Assembly: GCA_947165275.1 (NCBI GenBank)
Contig: CAMUZQ010000006.1
Location: 1-64,000, forward strand
Direction: 5' to 3'
Length of the DNA: 64,000 nt
DNA from: an uncultured Lachnospiraceae bacterium
Lineage (GTDB): Bacteria; Bacillota; Clostridia; Lachnospirales; Lachnospiraceae
Each line of letters starts with the position of its first letter. Position 1 is the first letter of the stretch. A program made the translations under genes and the position numbers. Shown piece by piece: positions 1 to 8,009 of this stretch. Under the pieces are notes generated by a model. The model saw nothing but the letters and a program-made list of their open reading frames with translations. It was not told the DNA's origin and ran no database searches.

Positions 1-109
1 CTGAAAATTCCTCTTCATTCCTGTAATAATCGATATCCGCATGCGCAGGTATCGTATTCTCCTTAAAGAAACCGGGATCCCTGAGCAGATCCTCGTCAAA
101 TACAGCCAT
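1..109 (-). CDS. GH2 beta-galactosidase, N-terminal fragment (runs off the window)
   Basis: The minus strand is open from an ATG at 109 to the window edge and encodes about 36 residues beginning MAVFDEDLLRDPGFF. The later pattern (N-x-I-P-A-H-A-D, then Y-Y-R-N-x-E-E-F) matches my memory of the start of LacZ/LacL-type GH2 beta-galactosidases, which open with a 'DP-x-VF-x-x-N-x-LPAHSDHxYY' signature. If so, the enzyme cleaves terminal beta-galactosides such as lactose in the cytoplasm. A purine-rich GGTGGAAG lies just upstream of the ATG. It follows the MotB-like gene by 43 bp on the same strand. Only the first few percent of the protein is visible, so the family call rests on one motif. Confidence 0.6.
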   Translation of the reverse strand, partial: MAVFDEDLLRDPGFFKENTIPAHADIDYYRNEEEFS

Positions 110-152
110 CTTCCACCTTCATACTATGCAAGTACCGGCCTGCTCCGGATCT

Positions 153-1088
153 TCACTCCGCCGTGCCTTTTTCCTCCTGGCTCAGTATCTCTATCATCTC
201 ACGGACCATTTCCTCATCCTTCAGTCTGAAAAGAAACTCTACTCGTCTTGAGGCCACCATATCGATCTTTCCCTGATCATCATAGACAGGATTGCTGTAG
301 GATCTTCCTGTGGCGGAGATCAGTGTCCTCATCTCCTCAAGCTGGGAGTCTGTAAGTATGCCGCTTTTATCTCCGAGACAGTATTCTGCAACCTCAAAGG
401 CGCGCTTCTGGGAAAGATCCAGATTAAAAAGATAATCTCCCTCGGTATCTGTATGTCCTTCTATGAGAATCTCGGAAATATTATCCTTGTATTTGGGACT
501 CAGCAGCACATCCGCATATCTTGGCAGGAATTCAGCCAGAAACTCCTTTCCGGAGGGCTTCAGTGTCGATTTATTATAATCAAAGAGGATGCTGGCATCA
601 AAGGTTATGCCTCCGGTCTTCTCATCCACGGATACCTTCAGATCAGAATCATCAAATTCCGCCTTCAGAGCCTCCACAAGCTCCGTCCTGACTCCGATGA
701 TGTCATCGAGCTTCTGCTGCTGTTCGCTCATTATCGCCTCAAGCTTGTCCAGGAGCTCGTGCTGCTCCCTTAAGGTCTCCTCCTGGATCGCTATCTTCTC
801 ACCCTGCTCCGCAAGGGCCTCCTCCTGGGCATTAAGCATCTTAGCCTGTTCATCAAGGGTGGTCTTCTGCCTGGCAACCGTATCCCGCTCCTCTTCAAGC
901 TCATCTGCCTGTACTATAAGCTCCTGCTCCTTGCCCAGAAGCTCAGTCTGCTTCTCATCATACTGCATCTTGGCATGGAGCATCGTGAACGCTATGATAA
1001 GGACAAAGGTGAGCAAAAGCCCCGCCATCATGTCGGAATAGGAAAGCCAGTATGTAATTTCCTCGTCTCTGTTTTTTCTTCTTTTCAT
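153..1088 (-). CDS. MotB/ZorB-like protein with OmpA peptidoglycan-binding domain
   Basis: This 311-residue protein has a short cytoplasmic start and one membrane segment (about 20-37) led by the motif SYSDM, whose Asp19 sits where MotB and ZorB keep their proton-binding aspartate. A long Glu/Gln-rich coiled coil (about 40-135) follows. The OmpA_C-like domain (about 150-290) carries 'EGHTDTEG' and 'LDLSQKRA', the usual peptidoglycan-binding signature. It should form the plug and anchor of an ion-driven stator with the MotA/ExbB-like protein encoded 14 bp upstream. The architecture resembles ZorB of the Zorya phage-defence motor more than flagellar MotB, but no Zorya effector gene is adjacent and no flagellar gene is in the window. 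The family call is strong; the biological role is unknown. Confidence 0.8.
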   Translation of the reverse strand: MKRRKNRDEEITYWLSYSDMMAGLLLTFVLIIAFTMLHAKMQYDEKQTELLGKEQELIVQADELEEERDTVARQKTTLDEQAKMLNAQEEALAEQGEKIAIQEETLREQHELLDKLEAIMSEQQQKLDDIIGVRTELVEALKAEFDDSDLKVSVDEKTGGITFDASILFDYNKSTLKPSGKEFLAEFLPRYADVLLSPKYKDNISEILIEGHTDTEGDYLFNLDLSQKRAFEVAEYCLGDKSGILTDSQLEEMRTLISATGRSYSNPVYDDQGKIDMVASRRVEFLFRLKDEEMVREMIEILSQEEKGTAE

Positions 1089-1102
1089 TTGACCATTTCC
1101 GC

Positions 1103-2683
1103 TCAGCGTCTTCTGTAATACGATTCCGTATTCTGTATAACAGCCGTCAGCTCATCCAGGGATTTTGAAACATCACCAAGTCCCTGTCTGATCTCCCTGT
1201 ATGAATAATCAACGACCTCAGGCACTCTGTCCAGGGTTTTGTTTATATGCTCTATGGTTTCCTTGAAATGATTCTCTACCACCTGGAGATTCTCATTGAT
1301 TATATTGAAGGTCTCATTCACCTCCAGCGGCACTGCTTCCGTCAGCTTCTGCAGCTGCCTGAGCCTCTCCTCCTGGGACTTGAGCCTTGCATCAAAGGCA
1401 TCCGCCTGTTTATCGATGGACTTCCTGTAGACCTCAAGCTCCGACATATACTGGCCTGCGCCGTTGAGCATCATCTGGCTCCGCTCATTCTGTTTTCTCA
1501 GAAGCTCTACGGTATCGGAGGTCTGCTTCTCCATGGAAAGCACCTTATCAGCATACAGCCTCAGCGCATTGGCTACCGAATCTGTTCCTGTGGCTATGGT
1601 GGCCATATTATCGGCCGTAGTGACATTCTTTTCGAATATCTCCTTCATCTGCCTTTCATTTTCCTTCTGAAGCTCCATTGTAGCATTCACTGTATCCGAA
1701 AGTCTGGTAAAGGAATTGCCGAGAGAACGGTTAAGCTCGGAAATAAAGACATCAACCACCTTTGAGAGCTGCTCCATCTGGTTTCTTGTAGCCATATTGG
1801 CGAAATTCTCGAGGGTCTGGTCGAAACGGTCAAACTGCGGCTCCAGCATCTCCTTTAATCCCTCTGACAGCTGATTTGCAACTGTATCGGACAGGCTCAT
1901 TATAGCCTCCGTCTGCTGCTGCTGAAGCTCCATGAGCCGGTTTACTCCGTCTGTTGCGGTATCGGGCATGACATATTTCTTATATGCGCTCAAAAACTCC
2001 CGGACGGAACGCTCCGCATCATCCAGTCTTCTTTTATATACATAATTGAAAACAAGAGAAAACACCATGCCGTATATAGAGGTATGGAAGGCGACCTTGA
2101 TCCCGTCCATCAGAGGCTCGATACTGTTTGTTATCTCCGCCGTGGTCCCTGTATTAAAGCTCTGCAGTCCAAGTGACAGACCTATAAAGGTACCGAGTAT
2201 TCCCAGTCCTGTCATAACTCCGGCCACCTGATTCATCCTGTCCCTGTGTATCACGGAATCTATCAGATCATATCCTATATAATCCTCAATATCGCATTTG
2301 TAATAGGTCTTATCCGTATGGACTATCCTCTCTAATTCATACTGATAATCCTGATACTGCCTTACAAGGATCCTGTCATGGAAAAGCTCCTCCTTCTCCT
2401 CGCTGTATTTCTCCCAGAGGAATCTGTGCGTATGCTTTGCATCATTCTCTATCTTCTCCGTGACCCTGCCCAGATCTCCCGATATCCTGGCCACAGGCCT
2501 TAAGCTGCCGCCTATGCTGAATATCAATATCAGCCCGACTATTACAAACATCGCGACATTGACGATAAGATTCGTGATGTCACCCGCCTGGTTTTTTGAA
2601 AAGAAATTAAGATACACGCACAAAGCGGCCATGGCTATATACGTGATGATGATGATCGCTTCATATCCTTTTATCCGACGCAT
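1103..2683 (-). CDS. MotA/TolQ/ExbB proton-channel protein with long cytoplasmic tail (ZorA-like)
   Basis: The start is placed at 2683 because AGAGGAGAG sits about 7 nt upstream; the frame is open 16 codons further but without a ribosome site. The 526-residue product has two N-terminal membrane helices, a middle cytoplasmic part, and two more helices of MotA/ExbB type ('VMTGLGILGTFIGLSLGL' and 'GIKVAFHTSIYGMVFSLVF'). A roughly 300-residue, mostly helical, Gln/Glu-rich tail follows. MotA and ExbB lack such a tail, whereas ZorA proteins have one. With the OmpA-type partner just downstream it should form a peptidoglycan-anchored, ion-driven motor. No motor substrate or effector is visible nearby. 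Confidence 0.8.
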   Translation of the reverse strand: MRRIKGYEAIIIITYIAMAALCVYLNFFSKNQAGDITNLIVNVAMFVIVGLILIFSIGGSLRPVARISGDLGRVTEKIENDAKHTHRFLWEKYSEEKEELFHDRILVRQYQDYQYELERIVHTDKTYYKCDIEDYIGYDLIDSVIHRDRMNQVAGVMTGLGILGTFIGLSLGLQSFNTGTTAEITNSIEPLMDGIKVAFHTSIYGMVFSLVFNYVYKRRLDDAERSVREFLSAYKKYVMPDTATDGVNRLMELQQQQTEAIMSLSDTVANQLSEGLKEMLEPQFDRFDQTLENFANMATRNQMEQLSKVVDVFISELNRSLGNSFTRLSDTVNATMELQKENERQMKEIFEKNVTTADNMATIATGTDSVANALRLYADKVLSMEKQTSDTVELLRKQNERSQMMLNGAGQYMSELEVYRKSIDKQADAFDARLKSQEERLRQLQKLTEAVPLEVNETFNIINENLQVVENHFKETIEHINKTLDRVPEVVDYSYREIRQGLGDVSKSLDELTAVIQNTESYYRRR

Positions 2684-2755
2684 AAGACGCTCTCCTCTGA
2701 CAAATAAAGAATTATTGGAATATAATATCAAAAACGGATTCTTTTAACAAACCCG

Positions 2756-3790
2756 CTACGGCTTTTGAAAATGCTGATAATCCTTCAGGGATTTCCAGTT
2801 GCCGCCCCAGGTAAAGCCATGTGCCTTAAAGAGCTCATAGACCATATCCCCCGGTCCTATCTTATGGGAGAAATCCGCAGACCGGTCTGCATAAGGCTCT
2901 GATCCCGGAGGTGATATACGCTCCACTCCATTCGGATATGTCACATACGGATTATAAAACGGATTGATATCGACAGCCACTCCCATCGCATGCTTTGAAA
3001 GATTAGTGGAGCCTGCGACAGTTCTGTAATTAAAGCATGAGGTATTATTGTCCGCGCATGAAAGATCGTCGTCTCCGCCGTAATCATCTATCAGCCTGAT
3101 CTTTTCTATCTGATAACCGCTTTTGTACAATTCCCTGAATATCTCGATAAGATCATCTGCTATCTTTTTATTGCATACAAGCTCCCCGACCTGGGTCTGC
3201 CCGTTGAAATCATTATAGGAAAGCCTGAGATATCTCAGATCCTCCCTTGATACGGTACAGTCTGCAGGAAATGAAACTCCGCTCATCCTTGCAAATACAG
3301 CATCAGGTATCATCTCTGACGTAAATACGCCCTCAGGATCCCGGGCTGCCGATCCCGTATTACCTGCCGTCTCTTCAGCTGTGTCTCCGGCAGACTCCTC
3401 CTCATCAGATAGAGTCACGTCATTTTCAGAAACCGCATCCAAAGCCGCGGCGTTTTCAGAAACCTCAGCGCCTGACACGGTATCTCCTGTCCCGCCGGTG
3501 TTTTCACTTACGGCAATATCCTGTGATACAGTCTCCATCTCCTGCTCCTTTTCCGCATCTGCGGCCAAATCTCCTCTGTCACCTGAAGTCACTTCCGTTT
3601 CACCTGCATATACAGGTTTCACGGGAACCAGTTCAGTCACGTCCGCTCTCTCATCCGGCACCGTATCTGTTATCATATCCTTCAGGACAGCATCCTCTGA
3701 CGCTTCATCCGCCTTTTCCTTATGACTTCCGCAGCCCGAAAGGAGAAGAGCCAAAGCAATACATGCCACTAATGTCCTGGTTTTTTTCAT
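2756..3790 (-). CDS. M15-family (VanY/D-Ala-D-Ala carboxypeptidase-like) lipoprotein
   Basis: The 344-residue product begins with a lipoprotein signal ending in LLSGC, so it should be anchored on the outer face of the membrane. Residues about 25-155 are an acidic, low-complexity linker rich in VSEN/VSGAE motifs. The C-terminal domain (about 160-344) carries M15 zinc-peptidase features: 'KHAMGVAVDINP' (the S/KHxxGxAxD motif supplying His and Asp ligands) and a final 'WGGNW...DYQHF' with the third His. Such enzymes trim peptidoglycan stem peptides. A clear AAGGAGG lies 5 nt before the ATG. It precedes the ZorA/B-like pair by 72 bp on the same strand, so co-expression is possible. Confidence 0.85.
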   Translation of the reverse strand: MKKTRTLVACIALALLLSGCGSHKEKADEASEDAVLKDMITDTVPDERADVTELVPVKPVYAGETEVTSGDRGDLAADAEKEQEMETVSQDIAVSENTGGTGDTVSGAEVSENAAALDAVSENDVTLSDEEESAGDTAEETAGNTGSAARDPEGVFTSEMIPDAVFARMSGVSFPADCTVSREDLRYLRLSYNDFNGQTQVGELVCNKKIADDLIEIFRELYKSGYQIEKIRLIDDYGGDDDLSCADNNTSCFNYRTVAGSTNLSKHAMGVAVDINPFYNPYVTYPNGVERISPPGSEPYADRSADFSHKIGPGDMVYELFKAHGFTWGGNWKSLKDYQHFQKP

Positions 3791-3818
3791 CCCGGCCTCC
3801 TTTAAGCCTTCGAAGCTC

Positions 3819-3923
3819 TCACTCCTTCATAAAGAAATCATATAGTCTCCGCCTGTAGCCCGGAGCCGTATCAAATGGAGCATGTCCGAGCTCCTTTATG
3901 GCTGCCACTGTGTCATCGGCCAT
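3819..3923 (-). CDS. Small 34-residue ORF immediately downstream of malic enzyme
   Basis: An ATG one nucleotide after the malic-enzyme stop codon opens a 34-residue frame (MADDTVAAIKELGHAPFD and onward, ending RRRLYDFFMKE). AAGGA lies about 6 nt upstream inside the malic-enzyme end, so translational coupling is plausible. The composition is protein-like rather than random. I do not recognise it. It could be a genuine small protein or the remnant of a larger gene's C-terminus. Confidence 0.35.
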   Translation of the reverse strand: MADDTVAAIKELGHAPFDTAPGYRRRLYDFFMKE

Positions 3924-3924
3924 A

Positions 3925-5097
3925 TCATATCCTTGCGACGCCCGAATCAATGGCAGCCTTTGCTACTGCCTTTGCTACTGCAGGACCTACCTTAGGGTCA
4001 AAGGCATGAGGAATGATATAATCTGCACTGAGCTCATCATCTGAGATCAGTTCAGCCAGAGCCCTGGCTGCCGCCATCTTCATTTCCTCATTTATGTCTG
4101 ATGCACGGACATCAAAAGTGCCGCGGAATATGCCGGGAAAAGCAAGAACATTATTGATCTGATTGGGAAAATCGCTTCTTCCGGTGGCTATTACCGCTGC
4201 TCCGCCCGCCCTTGCATCATCGGGGAATATCTCTGGAGTGGGATTTGCACAGGCAAAAACTATGGCATCGCTGTTCATTGTCTTTACCATATCAGTGGTC
4301 ACCGTTCCCGGAGCCGAAACTCCTATAAACACATCTGCTCCCACAAGCATATCCTCCAGGCTTCCGGCTCTTTTGTCCTCATTTGTAACCCTGGCCATCT
4401 CCTCCTTGATCCAGTTAAGGCCATCTCTTCCCTCATATATCGCGCCCTTCCTGTCACACATGGTTATATGCCTGAAGCCGGCAGACAGCAGAAGCTTCAC
4501 AATGGCTACTGCCGCAGCCCCTGCGCCGGAGGTCACTATTTTTACATCATCCTTTTTCTTTCCTACGACCTTAAGAGCATTCATAAGTCCGGCAAGGGTG
4601 ATCACCGCCGTTCCGTGCTGATCATCGTGAAAGATCGGTATATCAGTCTTTTCCTTTAGCTTACGTTCGATCTCAAAGCATCTTGGAGCTGAGATATCCT
4701 CAAGATTTATCCCGCCGAAGGAGCCTGAGATGAGCGCTACGGTATTGACGAATTCATCCACATCCTTTGTCCTGACGCAGAGAGGAAATGCATCCACATC
4801 TCCGAAGGATTTGAAAAGCACGCATTTTCCTTCCATTACGGGCATCCCTGCCTCCGGACCGATATCACCCAGTCCCAGCACCGCTGTACCGTCAGTGATG
4901 ACAGCGCACAGATTATGCCGTCTTGTAAGCTCATAGGATTTATTTATATCCTTCTGTATCTCAAGACAGGGCTCAGCGACCCCGGGGGTATAAGCAAGAG
5001 ACAGATCATCCTTTGATTTGACCGGTACCCTTGATACTACCTCGATCTTGCCCTTCCACTCTCCGTGAAGACGTAATGACTCTTCTGCATAATTCAT
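3925..5097 (-). CDS. NAD(P)-dependent malic enzyme (oxaloacetate-decarboxylating)
   Basis: The 390-residue protein converts malate to pyruvate and CO2 with reduction of NAD(P). The start at 5097 is set by an AAGGAGGTCATC ribosome site; 13 in-frame codons upstream lack one. The N-terminal malic domain shows 'LAYTPGVAEPCLEI', 'ITDGTAVLGLGDIGP' and 'PIFHDDQHGTA', and the NAD-binding domain shows 'VTSGAGAAAVAI' and 'CANPTPEI'. The length is typical of short bacterial malic enzymes without a phosphotransacetylase domain. About 210 bp separates it from the preceding phosphatase gene. That gap holds a weak promoter-like TTGATG/TATTAT pair (15 bp spacer), so it is probably its own unit. Confidence 0.93.
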   Translation of the reverse strand: MNYAEESLRLHGEWKGKIEVVSRVPVKSKDDLSLAYTPGVAEPCLEIQKDINKSYELTRRHNLCAVITDGTAVLGLGDIGPEAGMPVMEGKCVLFKSFGDVDAFPLCVRTKDVDEFVNTVALISGSFGGINLEDISAPRCFEIERKLKEKTDIPIFHDDQHGTAVITLAGLMNALKVVGKKKDDVKIVTSGAGAAAVAIVKLLLSAGFRHITMCDRKGAIYEGRDGLNWIKEEMARVTNEDKRAGSLEDMLVGADVFIGVSAPGTVTTDMVKTMNSDAIVFACANPTPEIFPDDARAGGAAVIATGRSDFPNQINNVLAFPGIFRGTFDVRASDINEEMKMAAARALAELISDDELSADYIIPHAFDPKVGPAVAKAVAKAAIDSGVARI

Positions 5098-5305
5098 GAT
5101 GACCTCCTTAAATCTACAGCATATTAACAGGTTCACAATAATATAATACAGGCTTAAGCATCAATTTTACAGCCTGATTCCTCAACAAAATCATTTTTCC
5201 TGATATATCTTTCTTTCACCTGTCTCACTCATTCCAGCCGCATTTTCACATATTTTCCGGAATATTATTTACCACCCGATCCACCTTCCATGAGATGTAC
5301 AGGTG

Positions 5306-6154
5306 TTAAGCTTCGTCTGTATCTGCGTCCCTCAGGAAACGATCTCCAAGATCAAGACAGTCTCCTTCACTTACGTCTAATTCCTCTGAAAGATATCCCC
5401 GGACAGATCCATACCTTTCTTCAAGTGTATCTATCGCATGCTCCATGAAATCCCGGATCACGCCGCCTGCCATGAAGAGATATACCCCGGTCTTCTCATC
5501 GGAAAAACCAGACTCTTCTGCCTGCCTCTTTGTTTCTGCAAGTTTTGATCCGTTAAAGATGTTCGTCATCATATAATCTTCAATTATCGTCTCTCGTGAT
5601 GCTCCTAACGCAGACAAAAGGAGCATCGATGCCAGGCCGGTACGGTCCTTTCCGTCCGTACAATGCCAGAGCAGGCTGCGGCCTTCTTCTGCTGCAAGAG
5701 ACTTCACTGCTTCGAAAAATCCCCTGTAGGCCTTCTTTCCCCTTTCCTTACAAAGAAAGTCAACATAGAGAGTATTGTTTATAAAACCCTTTTCGTAGAT
5801 TGTATTGAAACGATCCAAAGGCGTGGAACCGGGATCACTTACCACCTTTACGACCTCGGGATCAGGTTTGTCCATGTCAGCCTTTTCCAGAACCGGAAGA
5901 GCGATATGCATGCACCCCGGAACTTCTATATCCGGCATACTCTCCTGCTCCTCGCTCATACGGAAATCAACGATGTATAAAAGCCGGTACTTTTCAGCAA
6001 GGACCCCTGCGGAAGACTGTGCCTGATCAAGTCTCCCGGTCCGAAGAAAAGTATCTTTCACGATCACCTTATCTCCGATCCTGTATCCTCCGAGTTCCCG
6101 GGCATTTACCACTCCGTCAAGCCCTATACCGTATTGTTCAACAGCAGTCGCCAT
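5306..6154 (-). CDS. Tyrosine/dual-specificity protein phosphatase
   Basis: This 282-residue cytoplasmic protein has the Cys-based phosphatase loop HCTDGKDRTG at about 164-173 (Cys165, Arg171), the variant typical of bacterial PTPs of the Y_phosphatase3/MptpB type. The N-terminal 'NARELGGYR' is another hallmark of that family. It may act on phosphotyrosine or phosphoinositide-like substrates. It is the last gene of a long co-directional run, 21 bp after a SpoIIE-type Ser/Thr phosphatase. Two different phosphatases ending a unit that also encodes a STAS-kinase fusion suggests phospho-signalling within that unit; this link is inference. Confidence 0.85.
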   Translation of the reverse strand: MATAVEQYGIGLDGVVNARELGGYRIGDKVIVKDTFLRTGRLDQAQSSAGVLAEKYRLLYIVDFRMSEEQESMPDIEVPGCMHIALPVLEKADMDKPDPEVVKVVSDPGSTPLDRFNTIYEKGFINNTLYVDFLCKERGKKAYRGFFEAVKSLAAEEGRSLLWHCTDGKDRTGLASMLLLSALGASRETIIEDYMMTNIFNGSKLAETKRQAEESGFSDEKTGVYLFMAGGVIRDFMEHAIDTLEERYGSVRGYLSEELDVSEGDCLDLGDRFLRDADTDEA

Positions 6155-6175
6155 AATTGCCGTTTTTCCTCCTTC

Positions 6176-8005
6176 TCACTTTCCGCCATAGCCGTTCCAT
6201 CTGACACAGAGCATGGTGATATCGTCTGACTGAGGACATCCCTTCGTAAATCTTTCTAAGTCTTCTGAAACCCTGCGGCACACCGACTCGCAAAAGGCAT
6301 TATCATCCGTATCATCTGTATCCCCCGCGCATGAAGCGAGCAGGTTCAAAAGCCTTTCTTCTCCGTATTGTCCCCCATCCGGATCCATGGCTTCATTTAC
6401 ACCGTCGGTGTACAGGAAGAGACTGTCGCCCTTTTTCAGCCTCAAAGTCTGGGTATGGAAAGCAGTGTCTGCAATATATCCAAACATCAGCTCCTTGATC
6501 TTTTTAACGGATTTTGATCCTCTTTTACCGAATACTGCAGGGAAGGTGTGGCCAGCGTGAACGTATTGGATCACTCCCGTCTTAAGGTCAAGGAAACCGA
6601 TCCAGGCCGTAACGAACATCTCCATCTCATTATCTTCGCACAGCGCCCTGTTCGTAAGATCAGCCACCTTATCCGGAGACAGTCCGCTGCTCACATAAGT
6701 CTTTATCAGTGTTTTGGCCCGCATCATGAAAAGCGCGGCCGGCACACCCTTGTCGGAGACATCGGCTATGACAACAGCCAGCTTACCGTCCGGCAGAAGG
6801 AAGAAATCATAGAAATCGCCCCCGACCTGCTTTGCGGTATCCATCATCGCAAAAAGTCCGAATGACGTCTCATCGGGAAAAGGAGGAAAAACTGACGGTA
6901 CAGCCGACGTCTGTATCTGCCTTGCAAAATCAAGCTCCGCATCCGCCCTGGCCTGCATCTCGGTCATCTCCTTATTCCTGCGGATATGATCCTCGATCTC
7001 CTGTGCCATATCCGATATACCGTCGGCCAGCCTTCCCACCTCGTTGCCTGAGCGGACCTTTCCCATCCGCGCTCTTACTTCGTCCATGTCTTTATTGTCC
7101 GCATATTCCCTGACGCCCCGGTCGACAATGGACAAGGGACGTATTAGGGTAAGATACACTATCAGAAGTATCACGAGAAATATGAAAACTGACAGTATGA
7201 CAGCCCTTTTCATGATACGATGCGACCACTCGGTGTCCATGGATTCTATCGCCTTGGAGTTGATCCCGACTATTATATATCCATATATCTCACCTTCATC
7301 ATCCGTGAAGGGATAGATCTCCGCGCCGTAGTTCTTTTCGTCCGGGTCCGTACGCGCTATCCATCTATAGTTGTCACTCAGATATACCGGCATGTCATCG
7401 TCATTAAGCCTGGTCTTATCCTCCATGGGAAGGATGTCGATCGGATCTCCCGGAGAGTAGGGATAATTCTCTTCAATAGAGACCAGGATGTATGTCCTTC
7501 CGTCTTTTACACAGGCGATCATCGGCCCGTCCACCATATACTCCTGCGTATATTCCTCATTGGATTCGAATCCTTCCTTAAAATACCAGACGATGTAGCG
7601 ATAAAAGATCTTCGCATACTCTGTTTTATCCTCTTCACTCAAAACAGAAAGGAACTCGCCGGATCCCATGGTAGTCATATCACTGCCATGTGCGGTAACA
7701 AATGCTTGTAAACTGTTGACCAGATCCACACCTTTTACATCCTCCTCTGTATATTCCATTGTCTCAGGATGTTCCAGCCAGTAGGAGAAAAGCCATTTGC
7801 ACGGAGCTATATCCATAAGGTATTCGCCGATGTACTCCGCCTCCTGATAATTCTCTCTCGCTGTATTCGTCACGGTCTGAAACATTATGCCTCTCCAGTA
7901 CATGATCGAATTAAAAAGGATAAGGATGCCGAAACTGATCATGAGCATCAGCCCCAATTCAACCAGGATATGCGATCTGCGTTTTCTTTTTTTTTCGTCC
8001 CTCAT
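6176..8005 (-). CDS. Membrane sensor with HAMP and SpoIIE-type PP2C phosphatase domain
   Basis: The start at 8005 lies 4 nt after the upstream stop codon, which suggests coupling; a more upstream ATG at 8068 would overlap the previous gene by 59 bp. The roughly 609-residue product has a basic N-terminus, a first TM helix, an extracytoplasmic sensor of about 230 residues, a second TM helix (ending IVYLTLIRPL), a HAMP linker and a C-terminal PP2C/SpoIIE domain with 'GGDFYDFF', 'VIADVSDKGVPAALFM', 'YTDGVNEA' and 'DDITML'. Proteins of this RsbU/SpoIIE type dephosphorylate STAS-domain anti-sigma antagonists. A STAS domain is encoded four genes upstream (12480-13697), making it a candidate partner. 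Confidence 0.9.
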   Translation of the reverse strand: MRDEKKRKRRSHILVELGLMLMISFGILILFNSIMYWRGIMFQTVTNTARENYQEAEYIGEYLMDIAPCKWLFSYWLEHPETMEYTEEDVKGVDLVNSLQAFVTAHGSDMTTMGSGEFLSVLSEEDKTEYAKIFYRYIVWYFKEGFESNEEYTQEYMVDGPMIACVKDGRTYILVSIEENYPYSPGDPIDILPMEDKTRLNDDDMPVYLSDNYRWIARTDPDEKNYGAEIYPFTDDEGEIYGYIIVGINSKAIESMDTEWSHRIMKRAVILSVFIFLVILLIVYLTLIRPLSIVDRGVREYADNKDMDEVRARMGKVRSGNEVGRLADGISDMAQEIEDHIRRNKEMTEMQARADAELDFARQIQTSAVPSVFPPFPDETSFGLFAMMDTAKQVGGDFYDFFLLPDGKLAVVIADVSDKGVPAALFMMRAKTLIKTYVSSGLSPDKVADLTNRALCEDNEMEMFVTAWIGFLDLKTGVIQYVHAGHTFPAVFGKRGSKSVKKIKELMFGYIADTAFHTQTLRLKKGDSLFLYTDGVNEAMDPDGGQYGEERLLNLLASCAGDTDDTDDNAFCESVCRRVSEDLERFTKGCPQSDDITMLCVRWNGYGGK

Positions 8006-8009
8006 ACTC

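Noticed and set aside
41-229. A small plus-strand protein at the left end
   Set aside because: It overlaps the beta-galactosidase start and the MotB-like gene end on the opposite strand and lacks a ribosome site.
153-2683. A complete Zorya defence system
   Set aside because: Only the motor pair is present; no helicase, nuclease or other Zor effector lies on either side within the window.
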